11,740 nt of DNA from JBKHJZ01 sp046537875. Its GTDB lineage: Bacteria; Actinomycetota; Acidimicrobiia; Acidimicrobiales; VFJN01. The stretch is from assembly GCA_046537875.1 (NCBI GenBank), contig JBKHJZ010000102.1, positions 1 through 11,740 on the forward strand, written 5' to 3'. The translations under genes and the position numbers were made by a program. Positions 1-7,454 of the stretch are shown here, piece after piece. Below the pieces are notes generated by a model that was not told where the DNA came from, made no database searches, and worked only from the letters and a program-made list of their open reading frames with translations. Position 1 is the stretch's first letter. The number at the start of each line of letters is the position of its first letter.

Positions 1-1
1 G

Positions 2-1354
2 GGCCCCTCCGACGAGGTGGGCGCCTCCGACGAGGTGGGCGCCTCCCTCGATGCGCTGCTCCAGCAGACCGGCGTCATCCGGGTCGACACCCTGGGCCAG
101 TTGCTCGACGTGGCGCGGCTGCTCGCGTGCCAGCCGCTGCCGCACGGCGAGCGGGTGGCGCTGGTGGGCAACGGGGGTGGCTCGCTGGCCCTCGCGGCCG
201 ACGCCTGCGTCGACGCCGGATTGCGGCTGGCCGAGCCCGGCGGGGCGATCAGGGCGGTCATCGACGGCACGACCGGCGATGCCGCCCGGCTGCGCGCGAG
301 GACCGTCGACCTCGGCTTCGAGGCCACCGGCGACGACCTCGAGCGGGCCCTCGCCGCGCTGCTGGCCGACGACGCGGTCGACAGCGTTCTCGTGGTGTGC
401 GCCCCCGCACCCCGCCAGCCGATCGCCGACCTGGTGCGGGCGGTGGCCGACGCCCGGAGACGGTCACCCGGCAAGACGCTGGTGGCCTGCGTGTTCGGCG
501 ACCATCCCACCATGATCACCCCGCAGGGTGCCGCACCGGTGCCGGTGTTCGACTTCCCCGATGCGGCGGCGTACGCGCTCGGTCGGGTCACCCAGTACGC
601 GGCGTGGCGGTCGCAGCCGGAGGGCGAGATCGTCGAGCCGGCCGGGACCGATCCCGCCGCGGCGCGCGCGGTGGCGCTGGAGGCGCTCGCCGGCGGCCGG
701 GAGGGGTGGCTGCCCACCCACACCGCCGTGCGGCTGCTGGACGCGGCCGGATTGCCCGTCGTCGCCTCCCATGCGGCCGGGGACCTGCAGGCCGCGGTCG
801 CCACGGCCGCCGAGATGGGGTACCCGGTGGCCGTGAAGTCGGAGGCGCGGACCCGGATGGCCAAGACCGAGGCCGGTGGCCTGGCCCTCGACGTCCACGA
901 CGAGGCCGAGCTACGAGCGTCCATCGAGAGCATGGCCCGCTCGCTCGGCGATGCGGTCTGGCCGGTGGTGGTGCAGCCGATGGTGGCGCCGGGGGTCGAC
1001 GTGGCGGTCCGGGTGAGCGACCACCCGCTGGTGGGGCCGGTGGTGGCGCTCGGCGCCGGCGGCGCGGCGACGCACGTCTCGAGCTCCCGGATGCACGTGC
1101 TTCCGCTCACCGACATCGACGCCGAGCGGTTCGTGGCGGGGTCGCCGGTGGCGCCGATGCTCGACGAGCCGGCCCGGGGGCACCTCCGCGACCTGCTGCT
1201 GCGGGTCGGGACACTCGTCGAGGGCGCACGCGAGGTCGTGGGGCTCGAGCTGAACCCGGTCATGGTCTCGGCCGCGGGCGCCGCCATCGCCGACGCCCGG
1301 GTCCGCGTCGCGCCGGTGGAGCGGGAGCGGCTGCCACCGGTGCGGCGGCTCTGA
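2..1354 (+). CDS. NDP-forming acyl-CoA synthetase (ATP-grasp type), 5' end cut off by the window
   Basis: The frame is open from base 2, so the first candidate start (GTG at 17) is probably internal and the N-terminal CoA-binding part lies off the window. What remains is the second succinyl-CoA-ligase-like domain (GVIRVDTLGQLLDVARLL, VALVGNGGG around 80-180) and a C-terminal ATP-grasp domain (about 700-1350: GYPVAVKSE with the ATP-binding Lys at 836-838, KTEAGG, VVVQPMV, GLELNPVMV). Family members (acetate/acyl-CoA ligase, ADP-forming, and related actinobacterial proteins) make acyl-CoA from an acid, CoA and ATP through phosphohistidine intermediates. The usual HKT/HKS motif before the GG loop reads MAKTEAGG here, with Ala (codon 860-862) where His is normal. 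Substrate cannot be told from sequence. It converges on the acyl-CoA dehydrogenase. The family call is firm; activity is less certain because of the His replacement. Confidence 0.9.
   Translation, partial: GPSDEVGASDEVGASLDALLQQTGVIRVDTLGQLLDVARLLACQPLPHGERVALVGNGGGSLALAADACVDAGLRLAEPGGAIRAVIDGTTGDAARLRARTVDLGFEATGDDLERALAALLADDAVDSVLVVCAPAPRQPIADLVRAVADARRRSPGKTLVACVFGDHPTMITPQGAAPVPVFDFPDAAAYALGRVTQYAAWRSQPEGEIVEPAGTDPAAARAVALEALAGGREGWLPTHTAVRLLDAAGLPVVASHAAGDLQAAVATAAEMGYPVAVKSEARTRMAKTEAGGLALDVHDEAELRASIESMARSLGDAVWPVVVQPMVAPGVDVAVRVSDHPLVGPVVALGAGGAATHVSSSRMHVLPLTDIDAERFVAGSPVAPMLDEPARGHLRDLLLRVGTLVEGAREVVGLELNPVMVSAAGAAIADARVRVAPVERERLPPVRRL
8..43 (+). repeat. Two perfect copies of an 18-bp tandem repeat inside the acyl-CoA synthetase
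   Basis: TCCGACGAGGTGGGCGCC occurs at 8-25 and again at 26-43, followed by another TCC. It encodes SDEVGA twice, in frame. Most relatives have a single short segment here, so this looks like a slippage or duplication insertion in a surface linker. Confidence 0.85.
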
Positions 1355-1358
1355 GCCC

Positions 1359-1374
1359 GAGACCAGTCGGTCTC
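1359..1374. terminator. Short hairpin between two convergent genes
   Basis: GAGACC-AGTC-GGTCTC is a perfect 6-bp stem with a 4-base loop. It lies 4 bases after the stop of the acyl-CoA synthetase and 13 bases beyond the stop of the opposing acyl-CoA dehydrogenase. It could serve both strands. No T-run follows, so termination is inferred from position only. Confidence 0.45.
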
Positions 1375-1402
1375 AGCGGGGTTCGCGTCAGCGGGGTTCC
1401 CG
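1373..1402 (-). repeat. 15-bp tandem duplication of the acyl-CoA dehydrogenase stop region
   Basis: On the minus strand the last codons read Arg-Glu-Pro-Arg-stop (1402 to 1388). The next 15 bases (1387 to 1373) read Arg-Glu-Pro-Arg-stop again, in the same frame, differing only at the first codon's third base. A stop readthrough would therefore add only five residues. Confidence 0.85.
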
Positions 1403-2509
1403 CGGCAGGCCCAGCGTGCGCTCGCCGAGGATGTTGCGGAGGATCTGCGACGTGCCGCCCATGATCGTGTAGGCGGGCGCGTAGCAGACGTTGCGGCTCA
1501 CCCGGAGCGCCAGCTCCGGTTCGGCGAGCGTCGCCTCCGGGCCCAGCACCCGTGAGCAGAAGGCGGCCACCCGCTGCTCCAGCTCGGTGCAGAACGTCTT
1601 GGTCGCGGCCGAGAACTGCCGCGGGGCCTGACCGAGGGTCTCCCGCAGCACCAGCAGGCGGCCGATGCGGTAGCCGGTCTCGATCGCCGCGACCTCCTGG
1701 CGGACCAGCGGATTCGACGTGTCGGCCAGGCGGCGGCAGTCCTCGTAGAGGCGGCGGTTCGACACCAGCCGGTCGATGCCGCCGCGCTCGTGCTCCATCT
1801 GGCGCATCACCTGGCGGAACGAGCCGTTGAGCTGGCCGACGAGGTTGCCGGCGGGCACCCGGACGCCCTCGAAGAACACCTCGCAGAAGTGGCGGTTGCC
1901 GGTCATGTCGGTGACCCGTCGCACCGTGACCCCGGGCGAGCGCATGTCCACGATCAGCTCCGAGAGGCCCTCGTGGGGCCGGGCGTCGGGGTCGGTGCGG
2001 CAGACCAGGTAGCACCAGTCGGCGTCGTAGGCCCCGGAGGTCCAGATCTTCTGGCCGTCGACCACCCACTCGTCGCCGTCTCGCACGGCCCGCGTGCGGA
2101 TGCCGGCCACGTTCGAGCCTGCGTCGGGCTCGCTCATGCCGATGCACCACATCGAGGTGCCGGCGATGATGCCGGGGAGCCAGCGCGCCCGCTGCTCGTC
2201 GGTGCCGAACTGCAGGAGCGACGGGCCCATCTGCCGGTCGGCGAACCAGCACGCGGCGATCGGAGCGCCGGCGCTGATGAGCGCCTCGAACACCACGAAG
2301 CGCTCGAGCGGGCTGCGCCCGCCGCCGCCGTGCTCCACCGGCCACGTCATCCCGAGCCATCCGCGGCCGCCGAGCTCCTCGGCGAACGCCCGATCGTGGC
2401 CGACGATCCAGGTGTCGTCCGGGACCTCGAGGCGGCGCGCGGCGGTGTGACCGACGTCCGACGCCTCCTCACGCAGCGCCTCGAGCTCGGGGGGAAGGGC
2501 GAACTCCAT
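1388..2509 (-). CDS. Acyl-CoA dehydrogenase (FadE-like flavoprotein)
   Basis: The 373-aa protein has the usual three-part acyl-CoA dehydrogenase layout: N-terminal helical domain (1-115), middle beta domain with the FAD/substrate motif CIGMSEPDAGSN (122-133) and KIWTSGA (154-160), and C-terminal helical domain ending in GGTSQILRNILGERTLGLP (351-369). It would oxidise an acyl-CoA to a 2-enoyl-CoA, passing electrons to an electron-transfer flavoprotein. Gly351 occupies the place of the YEGT catalytic Glu of medium-chain enzymes; Glu241 in EHERGG matches the alternative base position used by isovaleryl-CoA and many actinobacterial FadE enzymes, so activity is plausible. The ATG at 2509 has a TAGCGT box 8 bases upstream and no Shine-Dalgarno, pointing to a leaderless mRNA. 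No obvious partner subunit is adjacent. Substrate is unknown. Confidence 0.93.
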   Translation of the reverse strand: MEFALPPELEALREEASDVGHTAARRLEVPDDTWIVGHDRAFAEELGGRGWLGMTWPVEHGGGGRSPLERFVVFEALISAGAPIAACWFADRQMGPSLLQFGTDEQRARWLPGIIAGTSMWCIGMSEPDAGSNVAGIRTRAVRDGDEWVVDGQKIWTSGAYDADWCYLVCRTDPDARPHEGLSELIVDMRSPGVTVRRVTDMTGNRHFCEVFFEGVRVPAGNLVGQLNGSFRQVMRQMEHERGGIDRLVSNRRLYEDCRRLADTSNPLVRQEVAAIETGYRIGRLLVLRETLGQAPRQFSAATKTFCTELEQRVAAFCSRVLGPEATLAEPELALRVSRNVCYAPAYTIMGGTSQILRNILGERTLGLPREPR

Positions 2510-2517
2510 GGACGGGG

Positions 2518-2523
2518 ACGCTA
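2518..2523 (-). promoter_or_regulatory. -10 box of a probable leaderless promoter for the acyl-CoA dehydrogenase
   Basis: The minus strand reads TAGCGT, then 8 bases, then the ATG at 2509. This fits the TAnnnT -10 consensus with transcription starting at or next to the start codon. No clear -35 is seen. It sits back to back with the GNAT promoter in a 67-bp region. Confidence 0.5.
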
Positions 2524-2561
2524 GTGGCGCGCCGGATGGGTGCCGTCCGGGCGTCCCGCTC

Positions 2562-2567
2562 TAGGGT
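2562..2567 (+). promoter_or_regulatory. -10 box of a probable leaderless promoter for the GNAT gene
   Basis: TAGGGT lies 9 bases before the ATG at 2577. There is no Shine-Dalgarno sequence between them, so transcript and coding region probably start together. Confidence 0.5.
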
Positions 2568-2576
2568 CTGTCAGCC

Positions 2577-3092
2577 ATGGAGATCCGTGAGGTGCTGCCC
2601 GACGAGCACGGGGCGCTCGGCGAGCTCACCGTCGACGCCTACGCCGACGTGCACCCCGCCGACGACCTGGACGACTACGCCACGGAGCTCCGCGACGTCG
2701 CCACCCGGGCGGCCGCCGACCTGGTGCTCGTCGCCGCCGACGGGGACGAGCTGCTCGGTGGGGTGACCTACGTGGCGGGTCCCGGGTCGCCGTCGGCCGA
2801 GTTCGGCGACGCGGACGCGGCGGGCATCCGGATGCTGGCCGTGGCCCCGGGGGCGCAGCGTCGGGGGGTCGGCGGGGCGCTCACCCGGGCCTGCATCGAC
2901 CGGGCCCGGGCGGCGGGGCGGGCACAGGTCGTGCTGCACTCGACCGATGCCATGACCGCCGCCCACCGGCTCTACGAGCGCCTCGGGTTCCGGCGCGACC
3001 CGACGATGGACCAGGTCGTGGGCGACCGACTGTGGCTGCGGGGGTTCCGCCTCCGTCTCGACGGCGCCGGGTCGTCCGGGCGAGGGGCCTGA
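2577..3092 (+). CDS. GNAT-family N-acetyltransferase
   Basis: This 171-aa protein is a single-domain GCN5-related acetyltransferase, the usual length. The acetyl-CoA-binding motif A is clear: IRMLAVAPGAQRRGVGGAL (roughly residues 83-101), with the Q/R-x-x-G-x-G/A pyrophosphate loop as QRRGVGG. Motif B follows in AHRLYERLGFRRD, typical of the C-terminal part of the fold. The acceptor (small molecule, peptide or protein) cannot be inferred. The ATG at 2577 is preceded by a TAGGGT -10 box rather than a ribosome-binding site. The gene shares its upstream region with the divergent acyl-CoA dehydrogenase and is followed, after 44 bases, by the thioesterase gene, which seems to have its own promoter. 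Confidence 0.92.
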   Translation: MEIREVLPDEHGALGELTVDAYADVHPADDLDDYATELRDVATRAAADLVLVAADGDELLGGVTYVAGPGSPSAEFGDADAAGIRMLAVAPGAQRRGVGGALTRACIDRARAAGRAQVVLHSTDAMTAAHRLYERLGFRRDPTMDQVVGDRLWLRGFRLRLDGAGSSGRGA

Positions 3093-3098
3093 CCGTCC

Positions 3099-3137
3099 TG
3101 GTGCCCGGCCGGCCCGCCCGAGTAGAACCGGGCACCA
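3099..3137. promoter_or_regulatory. 10-bp perfect inverted repeat spanning the thioesterase promoter
   Basis: TGGTGCCCGG (3099-3108) and CCGGGCACCA (3128-3137) are exact reverse complements separated by 19 bases. The right arm ends on the A of the start ATG, and the spacer contains most of the putative -10 box. It may be a two-half-site operator, or a hairpin ending GNAT transcription just before the next gene. Confidence 0.5.
3123..3128 (+). promoter_or_regulatory. Possible -10 box of a leaderless promoter for the thioesterase
   Basis: TAGAAC sits 8 bases before the ATG at 3137, the same spacing as the neighbours' -10 boxes, though the final T is replaced by C. No ribosome-binding site is visible. 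Confidence 0.35.
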
Positions 3138-4015
3138 TGCTCGATGCGCCGCTGGTGCCCCCGCCAGACGCCGGACGCGTGTTCCGCGCCGAGCGCACGG
3201 TCCGGTTGGGGGATGCCGACCGCTCCGGCCGGTTGCGCCTCGACGCGTGCGCCCGCTACCTCCAGGACCTCGGCAACGACGACACCGCCGACAGCGGGAT
3301 CGACCAGCCGGGGACGACGTGGGTGGTGCGGCGGGCGGTGGTCGACGTCCACCGGCCACCCGTCTGGGGGGAGCAGGTGGCGCTGTCCACCTGGTGCGGG
3401 GGGATCGGGGGCCGCTGGGCCGGGCGCCGGCTGGCGATGCGCGGAGGTCGCGGCGGTCATGTCGAGATCGACACGCTGTGGGTCCACATCGACCTCACCA
3501 CGGGTGTCCCCACCCGACTGCCGGCCCGGTTCCTCGACTGCTACGGCGAGGCGGCGCAGGGCCGCCGGATCAGCAGCCGGCTGTGGCTGGGCGAGCCACC
3601 CGCCGACGCCTCGGTGCGGCGATGGCCGTTGCGCGCCGTCGACCTCGACCTGCTCGGCCACGTCAACAACGCTGCGTACTGGGCGGCAGTCGAGCAGGTG
3701 GCGCGGGACGAACGGGGGGAGCGTGGCCGCCTGCTGGCCGCGCCGCACCGGACGGTCATGGAGTACGGACCGGGCATCGATCCCGGGGACGCGGTCGACC
3801 TGCTCGTGCAGGACGACGAGGAGCGCCTGTCGCTGTGGCTCGCGGTCGGGGGAGCCGTCCGCGCCGCGGCCGCGCTGATGCCGATGCCGGCGGCGGCCGG
3901 TCACCAGCGCAGCGTCGCGGCCAGCGGGGCGGCGTCGATGCTGGCGCCGGGTTCCTCGCCGCCGTCCACACCCGGCTCCTCCACGCCCACCAGCTCCGGC
4001 GGCGCGACCACGTAG
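3137..4015 (+). CDS. Acyl-ACP thioesterase-like protein (tandem hotdog)
   Basis: I chose ATG 3137 (292 aa), which directly precedes the conserved N-terminus; earlier in-frame starts overlap the GNAT gene. Two hotdog domains are visible: residues about 13-135 (TVRLGDADRSGRLRLDACAR, the conserved WVVRR strand) and about 160-250 with the signature DLDLLGHVNNAAYW (Asp169, Asp171, His175, Asn177-178), as in acyl-ACP thioesterases of the FatA/FatB superfamily. The likely reaction is release of a fatty acid from an acyl-carrier protein or CoA in the cytosol. The fold ends near residue 250; the last ~42 residues are low-complexity Ala/Ser/Pro/Thr and are encoded opposite the end of the convergent baeRF gene, so they are probably a by-product of a missing earlier stop. 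Exact substrate is uncertain. Confidence 0.85.
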   Translation: MLDAPLVPPPDAGRVFRAERTVRLGDADRSGRLRLDACARYLQDLGNDDTADSGIDQPGTTWVVRRAVVDVHRPPVWGEQVALSTWCGGIGGRWAGRRLAMRGGRGGHVEIDTLWVHIDLTTGVPTRLPARFLDCYGEAAQGRRISSRLWLGEPPADASVRRWPLRAVDLDLLGHVNNAAYWAAVEQVARDERGERGRLLAAPHRTVMEYGPGIDPGDAVDLLVQDDEERLSLWLAVGGAVRAAAALMPMPAAAGHQRSVAASGAASMLAPGSSPPSTPGSSTPTSSGGATT

Positions 4016-5115
4016 ACGTCGCCGCCCGCGAGCAACGTCGCCACCGCCGCCCGATCGACGAGATCCTCGTCGCCGGCTCGGCGCTCGTCGTGTCGCTCCA
4101 CGGTGCGGGACGCCTGGTCGAGCCGTCCCCAGACCGGCGCCGACACGTCGACGAACAAGGTGTCGACCTGGCCGTCGACGGCCGCGAGCACCGCGTCGCC
4201 GAGCGCGGTGGCCGTGCGCCCGGTGCCCCGGTTGGCGTGGAACCGCTCGACCGCCCGGGCCCGTGCCTCACCGAAGACCGGTGCCACGACCGGCCACGCC
4301 CGGTCGTGGAGCTCCGCCGCCGAGAGCTCGTCGGGGTTGCCGTCGACGCCGTGCTCCACGATCGCGGGGTGATCGCTGACCTCACGGAAGATCGGCAGGT
4401 AGTAGCCGACCGCGGCGAGCACCAGCGGGCGGTGGTCGTCCCCGATGCGCTCGCGCAGTCCCGTCGCCACCGCGCGCAGGAACCGCCCGACGGCCGCCTT
4501 GTCGACCTCGTCGCCGGCGCCGTGGCCGTGGAACATGCCTGCGTCGCCCGCGGTGTGCATCTGGAGCTGCGTCTCGCCCTCCTCGAGCGCGAGGGCGTCG
4601 CCCATGCTGGCGGGGATGGGACCGAGCGAGAGCTCGGCGATCGTGTATCGCGTGCCGGCCAGCAGCCGCACCCGGTTCTGGCTGACGGCGAGGACGAGGA
4701 ACCGGCCGTCGCCGCTGAGGAGCGACAGCAGCGGTCGCAGCGAGCAGCGCCCGCCGACCACCGCCTCCTCGTCGAGCGGCAGCGGCACGCGGACCGTGCG
4801 CATCCACCCGCCGGCCAGGTAGACGGCCAGGCCCTCGGACTGGTGCTGCCAGAAGTCGTAGTCGCCGACGAGCCGGCGGCCCGGGGCCAGCAGCTCCTCC
4901 GCGTCCGGGCGCCGCACGCCCTCCTCGACGAGGGTCTGTTCGGCATCGTCGAGCAGGTTGCGCAGCCGGAGGGGGTTCTGGCGCGTCTCGGGCCCCGCAC
5001 GCTGCATCGGCAGGAACAGCGAGACGCACGGCGGCGGCGGGCCGTCACCCGCCAGCTCGCCGAGCGCCTCGACGGTGAGCAGGTCGATCTCTCCGATCGT
5101 GCGCGCCGGGCTCAT
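3901..5115 (-). CDS. baeRF-family (bacterial archaeo-eukaryotic release factor-like) protein
   Basis: The N-terminal segment (PCVSLFLP, then RAGPETRQNPLRLRNLLDDAE, then DYDFWQHQSEGLAVYLA) and a C-terminal eRF1/pelota-like alpha/beta region (VDTLFVDVSAPVWG, GGDVYVVAPPEL, ending AATLRW) match bacterial eRF1-like proteins of the baeRF families, most like families 3 or 7. These were proposed from comparative genomics to act at the ribosome in termination or rescue; experimental function is largely unknown, and no GGQ hydrolysis motif is present. I prefer ATG at 5115 (404 aa). A TTG at 5124 would add three residues and has a nearer GGGGA. It begins 64 bases after the quinone-oxidoreductase-like gene and is likely cotranscribed with it and citrate synthase. 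Its last 115 bases overlap the opposing thioesterase gene; the conserved ending suggests this terminus is genuine. Confidence 0.75.
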   Translation of the reverse strand: MSPARTIGEIDLLTVEALGELAGDGPPPPCVSLFLPMQRAGPETRQNPLRLRNLLDDAEQTLVEEGVRRPDAEELLAPGRRLVGDYDFWQHQSEGLAVYLAGGWMRTVRVPLPLDEEAVVGGRCSLRPLLSLLSGDGRFLVLAVSQNRVRLLAGTRYTIAELSLGPIPASMGDALALEEGETQLQMHTAGDAGMFHGHGAGDEVDKAAVGRFLRAVATGLRERIGDDHRPLVLAAVGYYLPIFREVSDHPAIVEHGVDGNPDELSAAELHDRAWPVVAPVFGEARARAVERFHANRGTGRTATALGDAVLAAVDGQVDTLFVDVSAPVWGRLDQASRTVERHDERRAGDEDLVDRAAVATLLAGGDVYVVAPPELVGVEEPGVDGGEEPGASIDAAPLAATLRW

Positions 5116-5125
5116 CGGCGGCAAG

Positions 5126-5175
5126 GGTTCCCCGCACGCGGCGAACCGAACCGCCGCCGGCCGGACGCGGGAACC
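5126..5175. repeat. Inverted repeat between the MDR and baeRF genes
   Basis: GGTTCCC (5126-5132) pairs with GGGAACC (5169-5175), extendable by GC/GC with one bulged base. The loop is 31 bases or longer. It fills the gap between the stop at 5180 and the baeRF start; it could be an mRNA hairpin trimming operon readthrough. Confidence 0.3.
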
Positions 5176-5179
5176 GTGG

Positions 5180-6121
5180 TCATGTGGTGAGCACGATCTT
5201 GCCGAGCTTCCCGCCCCTGGCGAACCGGTCGTAGGCGGCCTCGGCGTCGCGGAGCGGGAACGTGGCCGCGATCGGCACCGTGACCCGCCCGGCGGCGAGC
5301 AGCGGGACGACGTGGCGCTCCACCGCCCGGGCGGCCAGGGCCTTGTCGACGAGGGGACGGGCCCGCAGCGTCGAGGCGTGGAGGCGGCCCCGCAGCGCCA
5401 TCAGGCGCAACAGGTTGACCTCGGCCTTGGCGCCGGCGCCGACGCCGATGACCGCGATGCGTCCCCCCGTGGCGAGGGCGTCGAGATCGGCCGCCATGTT
5501 CGGTGCGCCGACGAGCTCGAGGATCACGTCGAACGGGCCGGACTCGACGAACGCGTCCGGCGCGACGGCACGCGCACCCAGAGCGGCGACGCCGTCGCGC
5601 AGCTCCGGCCGCCGGACCGTGGCGACCACATCGCATCCGGCGGCCACCGCCAGCTCGACGGCCGCGGTGCCGACCCCACCCGCCGCGCCGTGGATGCACA
5701 CCCGCTCGCCCATGGCCAGCCCGCACTGCGAGAACAGGGCGTCGTGGGCCGTGGTGTAGTTCTCGGGGAACCCGCCGGCGGCCTCCCAGCTGACGCCGTC
5801 GGGCACCGGCAGCGCCACGCCCTCGGGCACCACCGCCAGCTCCGACTGGCCGGCGCCGGTGACCACGGCCATCACCCGATCGCCGGGGGCGATCCGGCGC
5901 ACCGCGGCACCCACCTCGATCACCTCGCCGGCGGTCTCGAGTCCCGGGAGATCGGGGGGCGTGGTGCCGGGTGGTGGTGGGTAGAGCCCGTCGCGCTGCA
6001 TGAGGTCGCCGCGACACACGCCGGCGGCCCGCACGCGCACCAGCACATCGGTGTCGCCCGGCGTGGGATCGGGCTGCTCGCGCCATTCGACGGCGCCGTC
6101 GACGATCGTGACCGCGTGCAT
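5180..6121 (-). CDS. Zinc-free medium-chain dehydrogenase/reductase (NADPH:quinone oxidoreductase-like)
   Basis: The 313-aa protein has an N-terminal GroES-like domain (1-115) with the family signatures AGVCRGDLMQRDGLYPPPPG (33-52) and PGLETAGEV (59-67), followed by a Rossmann domain with the dinucleotide loop HGAAGGVGTAAVELA (144-158). Structural and catalytic zinc ligands of alcohol dehydrogenases are absent, as in quinone oxidoreductases of the Qor/PIG3 type. It should reduce a quinone or an activated enone/enoyl substrate with NAD(P)H in the cytosol. The Asn that commonly follows AGV is Cys36 here. The ATG at 6121 is 17 bases after the citrate synthase stop, with no strong ribosome-binding site, so cotranscription with citrate synthase is likely. 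The true substrate is not predictable. Confidence 0.9.
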   Translation of the reverse strand: MHAVTIVDGAVEWREQPDPTPGDTDVLVRVRAAGVCRGDLMQRDGLYPPPPGTTPPDLPGLETAGEVIEVGAAVRRIAPGDRVMAVVTGAGQSELAVVPEGVALPVPDGVSWEAAGGFPENYTTAHDALFSQCGLAMGERVCIHGAAGGVGTAAVELAVAAGCDVVATVRRPELRDGVAALGARAVAPDAFVESGPFDVILELVGAPNMAADLDALATGGRIAVIGVGAGAKAEVNLLRLMALRGRLHASTLRARPLVDKALAARAVERHVVPLLAAGRVTVPIAATFPLRDAEAAYDRFARGGKLGKIVLTT

Positions 6122-6138
6122 CGGTGGATCAGACGGGG

Positions 6139-7410
<1,272 letters not shown>

Positions 7411-7419
7411 AGGGGAGCA

Positions 7420-7425
7420 CTCCTC
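7420..7425 (-). promoter_or_regulatory. Ribosome-binding site deciding the citrate synthase start
   Basis: The minus strand reads GAGGAG, then 9 bases, then GTG (7410-7408). It is one of the best Shine-Dalgarno matches in the window and contrasts with the leaderless-looking neighbours. Confidence 0.7.
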
Positions 7426-7436
7426 GTCCGCGTCCG

Positions 7437-7448
7437 CGACCGCGGTCG
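7437..7448. promoter_or_regulatory. 12-bp perfect palindrome at the expected citrate synthase transcription start
   Basis: CGACCGCGGTCG is its own reverse complement. It lies directly downstream of the TAGCCT box and upstream of the ribosome-binding site, where a repressor would block initiation. The regulator is unknown, and a GC-rich palindrome may also arise by chance. Confidence 0.4.
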
Positions 7449-7454
7449 AGGCTA
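7449..7454 (-). promoter_or_regulatory. Possible -10 box for citrate synthase
   Basis: TAGCCT on the minus strand matches TAnnnT and would give a start near 7442 and a ~32-base leader with the GAGGAG site. Its TA is the terminal dinucleotide of the adjacent palindromic element. No convincing -35 is seen. Confidence 0.35.

Noticed and set aside
2527..2534. GGCGCGCC palindrome in the divergent promoter region
   Set aside because: An 8-bp GC palindrome is expected by chance at this base composition.
3032..3136. Longer thioesterase start overlapping the GNAT gene
   Set aside because: The added residues are a shifted reading of GNAT codons; ATG 3137 sits just before the conserved domain with a -10-like box at leaderless spacing.
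3247..5190. 647-codon open frame on the plus strand
   Set aside because: Out of frame with the thioesterase and antisense to the baeRF gene; Arg/Ala/Gly-rich with no domain.
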